The position numbers were made by a program, and so were the translations under genes. A stretch of DNA of 64,000 nucleotides. Source: Siniperca chuatsi (lineage: Eukaryota > Chordata > Actinopteri > Centrarchiformes > Sinipercidae). Positions 47,181-59,105 of this stretch are shown here, piece after piece; position 1 is the first letter of the stretch, and each line of letters opens with the position of its first letter. Below the pieces are notes generated by a model. The model worked only from the letters and a program-made list of their open reading frames with translations. It searched no databases and was not told the DNA's origin. The stretch is from the NCBI RefSeq assembly GCF_020085105.1, contig NC_058053.1, positions 18,604,888 to 18,668,887 on the forward strand, written 5' to 3'.

Positions 47181-49154
47181 TAGGTCAGCTTCTGTCATTT
47201 TCCATTCTTGATGCCTGCACTTTACACAGAACTTCAATGTAAACTCTAATTTAAGCAGGTCTTCCCTCAGCACTCGTCAGCCCTTGTCGGGCCTGCTGTA
47301 TTTTTGCAGCACAGATGCAAGTTTCACATTGTACAGAGATTCATAGTTTTATTGGTGGTTGTAGTCTCAAACGTTTTCTTACCCAACTGCAGACATTTCT
47401 AGTTTCCAAGACAAACAAGCACTCTCGCATGTACACACTGACAGAGAGAGGAAATCAATGTCAATCGAGGTCCACAACTGCTAACCCATGACAAGCCTTT
47501 GTTGGTTGCAATGTTTGACTTCCCATCTTTGAGGACATGTCCTGCAGACCCAGCAGCTCACCTTGTGCCATCAGACTGGCCCCAAGCGCTAACACCATAC
47601 GAGCAGGATCAGAGACGACCTTGGCATATACGCAATGAAAACACAGCCTACTTCACCGTCTCTCTTTGATGTACATTATCAAAGACCTTTCTCCTCCTCT
47701 CCTCCCTGGACCAAAGGCTACTATTGTTTTTGTTGTTGTTATTGATATTGTTTTCCACCCTTATAACACAAAGCAGTCTGACCATGACTCTAATGCTAAT
47801 GCGGAGGTGGAGAGGTTGTTTTAATGAGCCGCAGAGTAGATCAGAGGGGCTCAGGGGGTTAGAGAGAGGGAATAGGTAGCACTGAACATCAAAACACAGC
47901 TAGTACTCCAGCTTCTGCTTTTCACCAGCCATGACCTTTCAGTGTAGCACCAGCTAGAAGATGTAACATGGAAATTATAATTTTTTGCTGCAAATTAAAT
48001 AATACAGAATCAAAAACAACTGAAGGTGTGTTATAAAAATTAAGAATAAATGTAAGAGAGGAGATAAATTAGTTTGGCCACCATTAATATCAATAATGTT
48101 TCTTCCTGTTTGAAATAGATGATTGTGACTGACCCAGTCAGACCATCAGTTAAAGCAGCAAAATCAGTAAAATTTCATTGAATCAGTGGATTCGTCTGCA
48201 GGGGCGACGTAAATCTGTGCAAAGTTCAACTTTGACTCGCAAATTCGCACCATTGACCAATAGCAAACCTTCTTGACTGTGCTGACCTTTGAGTAAATGG
48301 AGCGCCAGAGAGTTTAAATGGCAGGAAGCTATCGTAGCTTATTAGCTGTGCTGCACCATCCACTTTTATTTAAGAACCTCTGTCAGAGTATAAACTGCTT
48401 CACAAAAGAGGAATGGTTTACAGACAGTTATGACACAGGAGTCGATGGTACAAATATGTATTTCATATAAATAAAACTACGTGAATTTATTGTCCAAGCT
48501 TGTGAGCTTGCTAACTGTTCGTTAGCAAGCTACCCCAGCAAGCTTTTCTTTCTCCCTATCTCCTTACTGAATGAAATTATGTTCAAACCTGTGAACAAAA
48601 TGCCCCCCCCCCGCCCGGAAATCATTTCAACACAGACTGTGACAGTTATGCAAAGATGGACAAAAGCTTTGCAGGAGATGATAATTTTTGTATAATGAGA
48701 TGATGCAACAAAACATTTACCAGCACTGATGTGGAACCTTTTTGTTGTCATCAGTGAGGAAGGCTGTTGGCTGAGCCGAGGTACAGCACTCTTACAGGAA
48801 GCAGGATTTGACACAGAAATAAACCAGCTTCACAAAGCCATAGACAGTGTACACACAGCACACCACTCACCACCCACTTAATATACTGGGAGCTGTGGTG
48901 GTCCATAAACTTGTTCTTGCTGAGAAATAGATGCTACAACACCTGACTGGGTTGGTATCCAGCTGCAGCTTTTTCAGCTCTGCCATGTTGTCTCTTCAGA
49001 TTACAGACCTGGAAGTAGGAAAAAAAACAGCTTCCTGAAACTCACATTCAACTTCTAACAGCTGATTACAAAGCATATGGTTGGTTCTTTACTATAAACC
49101 TCATCTGGAGACAAAACACAATTATCATGTCACATGTTGAAAACATATGTTTTA

Positions 49155-49497
49155 TTAAAGGTCCAATGTGTAACATTTAGGAGGAGGTATTGGCGAAAAT
49201 CATTGCGTTTTCATTACCTTAGAACAAGCTGTTTATATCTACAGAGGGAGCGGGTACCCTTCCATGGAGGCTGCCATGTTGCACCTCCATGTTTGTAAAG
49301 TAGCTCAGAACAGACAAACCAAACACTGGCTCTAGAGAGGGCCTTTCGCGTTTTTTTTACGTTTTTCGCTAGTTTCGCGGCCACCGTAGTTCCTCCTACA
49401 TGCTTGGAAGGGGAGAGTGAGGCGAGCAGTATTCAAATGGATGCAAACTGCAATTTAATGGCTAGATGCCACTAAATCCTACACACTGTTCCTTTAA
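49155..49497. mobile_element. TTAA-flanked MITE, 343 bp including TTAA
   Basis: It begins TTAAAGGTCCAATGTGTAAC and ends CCTACACACTGTTCCTTTAA. The termini are imperfect inverted repeats of about 22 bp, and TTAA is present on both sides (49155-49158, 49494-49497). A TTAA target is the signature of piggyBac-type transposition. There is no coding capacity. It abuts the Rex3 insertion. Confidence 0.75.
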
Positions 49498-49498
49498 A

Positions 49499-52400
49499 CA
49501 ACACCTGATTCATCCATCCATCCATCCATCCATCCATCTTCTTCCGCTTATCCGGGGCCGGGTCGCGGGGGCAGCAGTCTAAGCAGGGACTCCCAGACTT
49601 CCTTCGCCCCAGACACTTCCTCCAGCTCCTCCGGGGGGATCCCGAGGCGTTCCCAGGCCAGCCGAGAGACATAGTCCCTCCAGCGTGTCCTGGGTCTTCC
49701 CGGGGCCGCCTCCCGGTGGGACATGCCCAGAACACCTCCCGAGGGGGAGGCGTCCAGGAGGCATCCGGATCAGATGCCCTAGCCACCTCAGCTGGCTCCT
49801 CTCGACGTGGAGGAGCAGCGGCTCTACTCGAGCTCCCCGTGTGACTGAGCTCCTCACCCTATCTCTAAGGGGCGCCCAGCCACTCGGGCGGAGGAAGCCC
49901 ATTTCGGCCGCTTGTATCCGCGATCTTGTCCTTTCGGTCACTACCCAAAGCTCATGACCATAGGTGAGGGCAGGGCGTAGATTGACCGGTAAATCGAGAG
50001 CTTTGTCTTTCGACTCAGCTCCTTCTTTACCACAACGGTCCGATACAGCGCCCGCATCACTGCAGACGCTGCACCGATCCGCCTGTCAATCTCACGCTCC
50101 ATCCGTCCCTCACTCGTGAACAAGACCCCGAGATACTTAAACTCCTCCACTTGGGGCAAGGACTCCCCACCCACGCGAAGAGAGCAAACCACCTTTTTCC
50201 GGTCAAGAACCATGGCCTCAGATTTGGAAGAGCTGATTCTCATCCCAGCTGCTTCACACTCGGCTGCAAACCGTCCCAGTGCATGCTGCAGGTCCTGGTT
50301 TGAAGAAGCCATCAGAATGACATCATCTGCAAACAGCAGAGATGAGATCCTGTGGTTCCCAAACCGGACACCCTCCGGCCCCTGACTGCGCCTAGAAATT
50401 CTGTCCATATAAATTATGAACAGAACCGGTGACAAAGGGCAGCCCTGGCGGAGTCCAACATGCACCGGGAACAGGTCTGACTTACTGCCGGCAATGCGAA
50501 CACAGCTCCTGCTCCGGTTATACAGGGACCGGACAGCCCTTAGCAAAGGGCCCCGGACCCCATACTCCCAGAGCACTCCCCACAAAGCGCCCGGGGCACA
50601 CGGTCGAATGCCTTCTCCAGATCCACAAAGCACATGTGGACTGGTTGGGCAAACTCCCATGAACCCTCGAGCACCCGATGGAGAGTATAGAGCTGGTCCA
50701 GTGTTCCACGACCGGGACGAAAACCACTCTGCTCCTCCTGAATCCGAGGTTCGACTATCGGACGAATTCTCCTCTCCAGTACCCTGGAATAGACCTTACC
50801 GGGAGGCTGAGAAGTGTGATCCCTCTGTGATTGGAACACACCCTCCGGTCCCCTTCTTATACAGAGGGACCACCACCCCGGTCTGCCAGTCCAGAGGCAC
50901 TGTCCCAGACCGCCACGCGATGTTGCAGAGACGTGTCAGCCAAGACAGTCCCACAACATCCAGAGACTTAAGATACTCAGGACGGATCTCATCCACCCCG
51001 AAGCCTTGCCACCAAGGAGCTTGCCAACAACCTCAGTGACTTCGGCCAGGGTGATGGATGAGTCCGCCTCCGGGTCCCCAGCCTCCACTTCCTCTTCGGA
51101 AGGCGTGACAGCGGGATTGAGGAGATCCTCAAAGTATTCCTTCCACCGTCCGACAACATCCCCAGTCGAGGTCAACAGCTCTCCACCCGCACCGTACAAG
51201 GTGTTGGTGAAGCACTGCTTCCCCCTCCTGAGCCGTCGGACGGTTTGCCAGAATTTCTTTGAGGCCGACCGATAGTCCTCCTCCATGGCCTCTCCGAACC
51301 TCTCCCAGTCCTGAGTTTTTGCCTCTGTGACCCGCACGGGCTGCAGCACGCTTAGCCTGCCGGTACCTGTCAGCTGCCTCGGGAGTCCCACGAGCCAACA
51401 AGGCCCGATAGGACTCCCTCTTCAGCCTGACGGCATCCCTTACTTCGGCGCCCACCACCGTGTTCGGGGATTGCCGCGCGACAGGCACCAGAAACCTTGC
51501 GACCACAGCTACGAGCCGCGATCGACAATGGAGGTGGAAAACATGGTCCACTCGGACTCAATGTCCCCAACCTCCCCCGGGATCTGGGAGAAGCTCTCCC
51601 GGAGGTGTGAGTTGTAGACCCTGCTGACAGAGGGCTCCGCCAGACGTTCCCAGCAGACCCTCACGATACGCTTGGGCCTGCCAAGTCTGTCTGGCTTCCT
51701 CCCCCGCCAGCGGATCCAACTCACCACCAGTTGGTGATCGGTTGACAGCTCCGCCCCTCTCTTCACCCGAGTGTCAAGACACGCGGCGGAGGTCAGATGA
51801 TACGACAACAAAGTCGATCATCGACCTCCGCCTAGGGTGTCCTGGTGCCACGTGCACTGATGGACACCCCTTGTGCTTGAACATGGTGTTAGTTATGGAC
51901 AAACTGTAACTAGCACAGAAGTCCAACAACTGAACACCGCTCGGGTTCAGATCAGGGGGGCCGTTCCTTCCGATTACCCCTCTCAAGGTGTCACTGTCGT
52001 TGCCCACGTGGGCGTTGAAGTCCCCCAGTAGAACAACGGAGTCCCCGGGTGGTGCACTGTCTAGTACCCCTCCCAGGGACTCCAAGAAGGCCTGGTACTC
52101 TGCACTGCTGTTCGGCCCGTAGGCCGCCACAACAGTGAGAGACCTGTCCCCCACCCGGAGGCGGAGGGACGCGACCCTCTCGTTCACTGGGGTAAACTCC
52201 AACACGTGACGGCTGAGCTGTGGGGCTATGAGCAGGCCCACACCAGCCCGCCGCCTCTCCCCGCGCCGGCAACGCCAGAGAAATGGAGCGTCCAGCCCCT
52301 CTCGAGAGACGGGTTCCAGAGCCCAGGCTGTGCGTGGAGGCGAGGCCGACTATATCTAGCCGGTAACGCTCAACCTCCCGCACAAGCTCAGGCTCCTTCC

Positions 52401-52810
52401 CCAGCGAAGTGACATTCCATGTCCCTAGAGCCAGTTTCTGTGTCCGGAGATCTGGTCGCCGAAGCCCCTGCCTTCGACTGCCGCCCAGATCTCTCTGCAC
52501 CGGCCCCCACGGATCCTCCTGCGGGTGGTGGGTCCACGGGAGGACGGCCCCACGTCGCTCCGCCGGGCTGTGCCCGGCCGGGCCCCGTGGGGAAAGGCCC
52601 GGCCACCAGGCGCTCGCCGTCGGGCACCCACCCCAGGCCTGGCTCCAGGGTGGGGCCCCGGTAGCGCCAATCCGGGCGACGTAACTGGCCTTGATTTTAA
52701 ATAATCCATAAGGGTCTTCTGAACCGCTCTTGGTCCGACCCGTCACCCTGGACCTGTTTGCCATGGGTGACCCTACCAGGGGCATACAGCCCCAGGCAAC
52801 ACCTGATTCA
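49499..52810 (-). mobile_element. Rex3 (RTE-clade) non-LTR retrotransposon, near full length, 14-bp target duplication
   Basis: The inserted DNA is 49513-52796, flanked by CAACACCTGATTCA at 49499-49512 and 52797-52810. It reads on the minus strand and ends at its 3' side in tandem GATG units (five or so, at 49513-49537), the tail described for Rex3. The sites of the published Rex3 degenerate primers appear to be present at about 50430 and 50871. Order on the element is endonuclease, then reverse transcriptase. GC content is far above that of the surrounding DNA, marking it as an insertion. Confidence 0.93.
49579..52764 (-). pseudogene. Rex3 endonuclease-reverse transcriptase, frameshifted
   Basis: The polyprotein would nick target DNA and reverse-transcribe the element RNA. 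From an ATG at 52764 the frame is broken many times. Endonuclease pieces lie at about 52240-51774 (with GDFNAHVGN and a [11 protein letters not shown] block) and 51811-51509 (STDHQLVVSWI). The connector is at 51551-50936. Reverse transcriptase pieces lie at 50996-49941 (FVDLEKAFDRV, GLRQGCPLSPVLF and the catalytic FADD). The C-terminal part is at 49941-49579. Frame changes fall near 52240, 51790, 51530, 51370, 50960, 50820, 50600, 49950 and 49700. The copy cannot make a working protein. Confidence 0.9.
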
Positions 52811-53739
52811 AGAACAGAATTTTCTTTTTTGTGAGAACAATATTATTTAAAGACCAAATAACATACTGTGTGATGAGACATTTTGTACAATTTAAGTAAA
52901 ACACTAACCATGTCATATTTTCATGGCTAAATCCCCAGCCCACCACAATACAGTTTTGTAACAAGTATGATTTTTTTCTCTTCACAGCCACTAAACTTCC
53001 ATGTACATAACAACGATTTAGGGAGCAAAATATTGACCCTTGGATGTGTGCAGGATGCTCTGTCTGTGGCTCATATAAATAAAAAAAACAATCACAACTT
53101 TTGTCCTTGCACTTTCAAGAGACCACTAGACTGGGCCCCTGGGAGGACACCAGGGACACATGTTCACAGATCCCAGGGTAGAGCACTCCACAGTTCTACA
53201 GACCACATGACCTCTGGAAAAATCTCACTATAAAAATCTTACCTCTTGTATTTTCTCAATTCTCAACATTCATAACACCCAGAAAAACCTTAGTGAAGGT
53301 ACCTTCTCTTCCAGTGCCTCCCTGTTTCAGGTGTTTCATATTCATAATATTCTGCTTAATATAACTTCTGCTGTTAGTCACAGGGCTGACTAATCAGTCT
53401 GAAGACACAAACCAACAGCATTTCTGTCACAAATGAGATTCTCTATGGTTACTCTTAAACAGTTATTCACCTCATCAGACACCTGATGGGCTACACCAAA
53501 GTATACTACTTTGACTCTCAGAGGCTGTAGCAGGTCATCAGCCACCATCACATTCTCCAGCTTCAGATCTGCATGCTGATAATATTCAGATGAATTACTG
53601 ATGAGGACAAATCAAGAGATATTTATACACATGTAATAAAACATTAAATTTGTCTGGGTTCAAAACCTCCAGTCTCCAGAGCATAGCAATCTGTAGAAGA
53701 TATGGAACATTACAGAGAGAATTTCAGAGTTGTGAACTT
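52811..53739. other. noncoding, no gene seen
   Basis: Unique AT-rich sequence right of the Rex3 copy. No recognisable exon or repeat. Confidence 0.4.
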
Positions 53740-54345
53740 AAGCATGGCTGTGCTTTGAGCTAAATGCTAACGTCAGCATGCTAAGATGTTCACAATGACA
53801 ATGCTAACATGCTGATGTTGAGCAGGTGTAATGTTTATCATATTCACCATTTGCTAATTAGCAGTAAATGTGCTAAATGGGAATGTTGTTAGTTTTGGAC
53901 ATAAACCAACAATCACCAAAGTTCTAATAATTCATCCTGAGTGGGACATGAATGTGTGTACTAAATTTCATGGCAATCCATCCAATAGTTGTCAAGATAT
54001 TTCACCCAGAACCACGAACTGTCAATGTCATGGTGGAGCTTCAGAAAAAGTCAGCAGATCATCTTTAGCATTCATCATCTTTAGCATTCATTGTCTATGA
54101 ACCATGAATGTCTGTACTAAATTGTGTACCAATCCATCCAGTAGATCTTGAAACTACTCACTGAATAAGTGAAAACTTATGACCTGCTCTTCGTGCTAGA
54201 GGAAAAGTCAGGGGATCACCAAAGTCATTAGGATTCATCTTCAGGGGACCATGAATGTCTGTACAAAATTTCATGGCAATCCATCCAATAGTAGTTGAGA
54301 TGTTTCAGTCTGGACTAGCCTGAAAGTGGTGGACCAACCAACCAA
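53740..54345 (+). repeat. interspersed repeat (ATGCTAACATGCTGATGTT family), longest copy
   Basis: It starts GGCTGTGCTTTGAGCTAAATG. It contains repeated sub-blocks (ATGAATGTGTGTACTAAATTTC and ATGAATGTCTGTACAAAATTTC, each followed by ATGGCAATCCATCCAATAGT), and ends near GTCTGGACTAGCCTGAAAGT. The reverse copy at 62535-63035 shares both ends, which suggests these are near the true termini. Confidence 0.7.
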
Positions 54346-56135
54346 CGTTGCCATACAAAGACATACTGCATGGGAATAATTTCTAAACGCTATGCAACTG
54401 GTGTAAAACACAGTATAAACAAGCATAGTGCAACTTTAACATTGACAAACACACACATTATATCTGTCTGTTCTAACTGTCTTGTTATTGTAGAGGAAAA
54501 TCAATAAAAAAAGGCAAAAAAAAAATTTATCAAGAGTCTCAGAGTCTCAAAACCAGGTTAGAGTTCAATACAGAGAGCAAAGTGTACTAGAACAAGGCAG
54601 ATGGGAGGAAGGAAAATAAAAGACTTGTTTACCTTTCCTCCCCTTCTGGGTGGAGGGGGATTCATTAGCTGCTGTGTAAATCAATCTGCTTCTCCTTAAA
54701 GGCCTGTCAATTTAGGCCTGAAGTCTGGCAGCCTGACATCGCTCACTGGATATTTAACTTGAAAGCCAATTAATCATCATGATTAATTCACTCACAAACC
54801 ACATGGAACTGTTCGACTTTACCTTATGGAATAAGAGCCCAATTCTCCGGACTTAAAAAGAGAGAGAAATGAGAAGTATTGAAAGTCTCACAGCTCCATT
54901 CACTCTTGATCAGCCTCTCGATACACAGTTTCAGCTGTAACTCCACACTCTCCTCTTCTTTACCAGCATTGCAATCACAAACCTAAAGCTCCATCTTTTT
55001 CACCACAAACACTTCTATGCACTTATACACACACAACCGTGGTCCATGATTATAGAGTGACGCTTGTAATTGGCTTTGCTCTTCAAATCTGTAATGTTAA
55101 CACAGGCTTGAACTGTGAATATAAATTTGCTTGCACATATAATGAAGTAACTGCACTGTATAGAAACATTTCAACACTGCTTACCGCATTCCGGCTGGCT
55201 AATATTTTCTTAGCTTGACTTAATATTTCCTCCTCTTTCTCAGTGAAAAGGTGGGATCACATCACACATTAGGAAAGTGGAGTGCGAATATGTATTCCAT
55301 TCAGCACGTTATCATTATCTTCCAAAGTCTCAGCTGAGGTAATGGAAATGACCTAAACTGTGTGCAGTTACTGAGAAAGACGGCTCTGCTTTCAGCAGAA
55401 AAAAAAAAGATGATTTCCCTGCTCTTCAATCATCTATCATTATTTCCTCTGCTAATTCACTGAGGCAAGGGAGAATTCAATCCATACATTTAGTGTGATG
55501 GGTTTAGTGAACTTTGGGTGGTCTTATAGCAGCATTTTAGTCAAAATTTTACAATAAAACTAGAGATCACACCATAATAACAGGGAAAGAAAAATCTCAA
55601 AATGTCATTACAAATTCTCAAGTGTCTCGTTTGTCCTCTCCTGAATCTTTCAATGTGATTGAAAGCCGAAGCTGACTCAACAAAGTAATGAAGTAAAAGG
55701 TTGAATGATTCATGACACTAATTTGGCTGACTGATAACTTCCTGTTACAGCTGTTACTATATAGCTGCATACTCAAGAGGACATGAGCAGCAGATCAATC
55801 AATCAATCATATCTCCCCTGACAATAGTGATCCCTGACAACATTCTTTAGTTGCAATCTAATCACTTTTGAAGCAGCAAATGATCACTGTCATTGTGGAG
55901 TCCAAGTGTAAAGGCTGACACCTCTACTCCCAGACTCAGCACATTTCACTCTGTCGGTACACCTATGCCAAAGGCAAAGGACTCTTTGTGTGCTAGAGCA
56001 TCTGTTAAACACATGTCACAACTTTAAATTATTCCTGAGGTACACTTACTGGCTGGACTTAACACTTTTCTGCCCACTCCTGAGAAAGAAATACAGTTAG
56101 CTTCATGAGATTTCCTGTGGAGATTGTAGCTGTAG
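54346..56135. other. unique noncoding stretch, possible regulatory DNA
   Basis: No repeat or coding exon was recognised. TAAT-type cores and CAATTAATC words recur, notably at 54760-54790 and 55420-55470. This is the kind of sequence seen in conserved elements around developmental genes, but conservation cannot be judged from one genome. Confidence 0.3.
54768..54788. promoter_or_regulatory. 21-base homeodomain-type palindrome
   Basis: AATTAATCAT and its exact reverse complement ATGATTAATT are separated by a single C. Each arm holds a TAAT/ATTA core. The layout resembles a paired homeodomain or POU site and lies in unique sequence about 15 kb upstream of pou3f3. Binding is inference. Confidence 0.35.
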
Positions 56136-56700
56136 ATGGGATGTTATCGCTGGAATTTAATGCTTTAATGCTATAATCAATATTTTTATATTAACAATGG
56201 ATCATATGACTACTTGTATGTGAAAGGGATTGCTGGAAATTACAAAGGAGTGATAAAACCAGAGAATTATTACTCGACAGTGCAGTTCCCCTCGTCTCTA
56301 TGGAGCTATATAGCATCTTTCAGCTCATTGTTTTGGTTTTCCAGCCTTAAATTAACTGTTTTGGTTCACTGTCACTGCTCTCAACAGCGTTATTTCCAGC
56401 AGCAGCAGGCAGCAAAAAAAATCTGCTAAACCCACCACATGCTACCTGGTCCGCACCAAACAGCAGACCGACAAGTTAGCAACTACCTGGTGAGCATCAT
56501 CGAGCAATTAGCAGCTGAAGAGCCAGATACAGTATTTCTCTCAGGAGTTGGTGGAGACCAATAACAGAGCTAAAAGAGAGTGAATATTGGACTTAACATT
56601 TACCTGGTGACCAGAAACACAACTCCAAATGAATGATAATGTTTCTCCGTAACTGCTGGATGCGTAAATAGGCAACTGTTTGCTGAGTTCGCCATATCAA
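56136..56700 (+). repeat. interspersed repeat, copy 1 of 2 (CTATAATCAATATTTTTATATTAA family)
   Basis: It shares ATAATCAATATTTTTATA, GGATCA(T/C)ATGACTACTTG, TTTTGGTTCACTGTCACTGC-type text, GGTGAGCAT/GGTGAACGT and CTCAGGAGTTGGTGGAGAC with 60858-61330, in the same order. It is non-coding. Confidence 0.7.
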
Positions 56701-57697
56701 CTTGAGAGGTGGAAATATGTTATGTTTACAGCTTGTTTCCGCTGCCCCCAAATGCCCAAAACATCAGTTATTGCGGGTTTAAAGGTTAAGGCTACTCTAT
56801 AGTCTTCTTTTAGTCAACAAACCCCATGATAAGACTGAAACCAACGATTAATTGATCCTAATAACAATTGTCTGGGTAGCAAAAGTCCATTGTTGTAAAA
56901 AGAAAAACGGTTAAGAACATATGAATGAACAACATTGCTGCACTGGGTTGTATATTTTTCATTCCAATGAAGACAGTCGCTGTACTTTATTTTGAGTCAA
57001 TCCCACATAAACAGTCATCGTAAATACTTACTTGCCCACCAAATGTGTGTTAATTCTTGGCTTAAAATATTCCTGCTTAAATACACTACGTTCTCCTGTT
57101 TGAGTATTGTTTGTAGTATCCAGCTGTTTTAGGAAATTACTGACCCATTTTATAAAAATAGAATAATACAAAATATATACACTTTTGGTTTTAAAAGTTT
57201 TATGTCTTCAGTAGGAACAAATGAGCATGTGCCACAGACAGTAACTGTAAACTTGTGACTAACGAGGGACAAAAAGTCTGCTGTAACCCCACAAGACATA
57301 TGGCTAAAAATGAACCATGTAAAAAAATAAACTGTAAATCAAGCCTATTTTGTAGAATTTCTGTAATTTCCTTCATCACTACATTATTACAGAGTGGTTT
57401 GCATATTCAACGCTAAAAATATTCAAAGACTGTATGTCCAGTTGGGATGAAATGTATTCTGCAAGTGAGACATAATTTCTAACTTTAAAGCCCCATTCAA
57501 GAATTATGTGCTGCAGGATTTACAATTTTGTTCTTCTTCATCACATATCCAGAATAGCTTCCTCACACTTACAACAATCCAAAGTTATTGTGCGACATAG
57601 AACAACTTGTCTTCACAGTTCTGAAAGAAGTTGATCAATCACATTAGAGCTCTTTTAATTAACTGATCCTCCTCTCTTGCTAGACAACAACCTCCCC

Positions 57698-57699
<2 letters not shown>
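56701..57699. other. noncoding, no gene seen
   Basis: AT-rich and apparently unique. No exon is recognisable. Confidence 0.4.
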
Positions 57700-57734
<35 letters not shown>

Positions 57735-57738
57735 ACAC
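57700..57738. repeat. (CA)n microsatellite
   Basis: About 19 units with one T interruption. Confidence 0.95.
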
Positions 57739-57839
57739 TACCACCACATGCAACCTCCTGCTGAGACAAACTCTGCACCAAACTGTCCGCCACGCAAGCT
57801 CCAGCCTCTATTTGAAGAGCAGGACATGAAAGCAACTGC

Positions 57840-58280
57840 AGACCCTCCACGTGGGCTTGTATTGGATCTTAATTAAAAAGCCTTGCATATTATTTGCTGT
57901 AACAAAGGGAAATTTGGGGGTTCATTTAAATCCAATTAGGCCTGTGCTGATGCCTCAGGAGATGAGAGAGTAATTGCTGTTTGAACACGAAGGTCTTTGT
58001 TCTGTGCTCCAGTAGATTGATAAAGGCAATAAGCACACAATGTGGAGCGACTTGAGATGGGACGGGGCTGTGAACTTACAGTATGAAGCCGTAAACACAC
58101 CAGGACCATATAACAAGACAATTAGTAGTATGGAAATTGTTCCTTGTTGTGTTCTGGAAAAGAAATGTGATTGAGCTCCCTGTGCTGCAGGTGTTACTGA
58201 AAAGATCAGTTGAGTTAATTGCTTCAGTCATTATTGCCTTATACCACATGCAGTGAGCCTTAGCATAATCAAAGTGCAGA
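57840..58280. promoter_or_regulatory. candidate enhancer with POU-, SOX- and homeodomain-type words
   Basis: Unique sequence. Within 57868-57940 it packs TTAATTAA, TTGCATATTATTTGC (two octamer half sites), AACAAAGG (SOX core) and CCAATTAGG. Further on it has GTTAATTGC (about 58214). Close SOX and POU sites are typical of neural-progenitor enhancers that POU3F proteins use. This is motif reading only; there is no conservation or activity evidence. Confidence 0.3.
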
Positions 58281-58481
58281 CTGTTAGTGAATAATTTATT
58301 TATTTATCTAATTTAACCGAAAGACATTTCCTGTTGTAATATGGTTATCATCTATTTCTTACTCACCAATTCATCCACTGTTAATGTCATTACTTATTTA
58401 TGAGAGGCTCAGGTGTTCCCTCCAATTAGCCAAGGTGAATGGTGGAAGAGATCAATAACACACGCCACCCCTCCAAACCCT

Positions 58482-58486
58482 TGACA

Positions 58487-58548
<62 letters not shown>
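58482..58548. repeat. compound (CA)n(GA)n microsatellite
   Basis: About 11 CA units run directly into about 22 GA units. A further CA run lies at 58682-58703. Open frames across these are artefacts. Confidence 0.95.
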
Positions 58549-58549
<1 letters not shown>

Positions 58550-58831
58550 TGTTCTTTAAGAGAAATACAATTCTGGAAAACAGATATATGCTGAATGGGG
58601 AGGCAAAAACTTTGTCTGTCTTTGGTACCCAGATTCAACAGTGCATCCTGACCCATTATACCATCACATAATGTATATGTATACACACACACACACACAC
58701 ACAACCTGATGTTCTATTAATTGTGTCTGGTACCACCACGCCATAAACAGTGAGGAAAAGGAGTAAAGGATTTGTTGGGCTCACGTGATTACTATAAATT
58801 ATATCACAGTTTGAGAAAATTCAAACCACCA

Positions 58832-59105
58832 TTAAAGGAATAGTTTGACATTTTACTAAATATATTTATCCACTTTTTTGTTGAGAGTTAGATGGGAAGA
58901 TCAATACCACTATCATGTCTGTACCGACGCTTAGCTTAGCGCAAAGACTGGAAAACAGGGAAACAGCTAGCCTGGCTCTGTCCAAAGGTAACAAAATCTG
59001 CCTACCAGCACCTCTAAAGCTCACTAATTAATGTTTTATATCTTATTTGTTTAATCAGTACTAAAAATTAAGCGTAAAAACATGTTGTGGTTTTGTGGTA
59101 TTTGG
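58832..59105 (+). mobile_element. single arm of the TTAA-type fold-back element
   Basis: It begins TTAAAGGAATAGTTTGACATTTT and continues with CGCTTAGCTTAGCGCAAAGACTGG and CTCTGTCCAAAGGTAACAAAATC. This is the left arm of the element complete at 13031-13644. The right arm is absent. Confidence 0.7.

Larger units (their letters stand above)
40441..49154. other. gene desert upstream of pou3f3, proximal part
   Basis: No host coding exon was recognised in these 8.7 kb. They contain a (GATT)n run, CT and GT microsatellites and two blocks of a TTTATAAAC-type repeat. Unique stretches, for example 47750-47950, could be regulatory. The open frames are short, AT-rich or microsatellite-derived. Confidence 0.45.
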
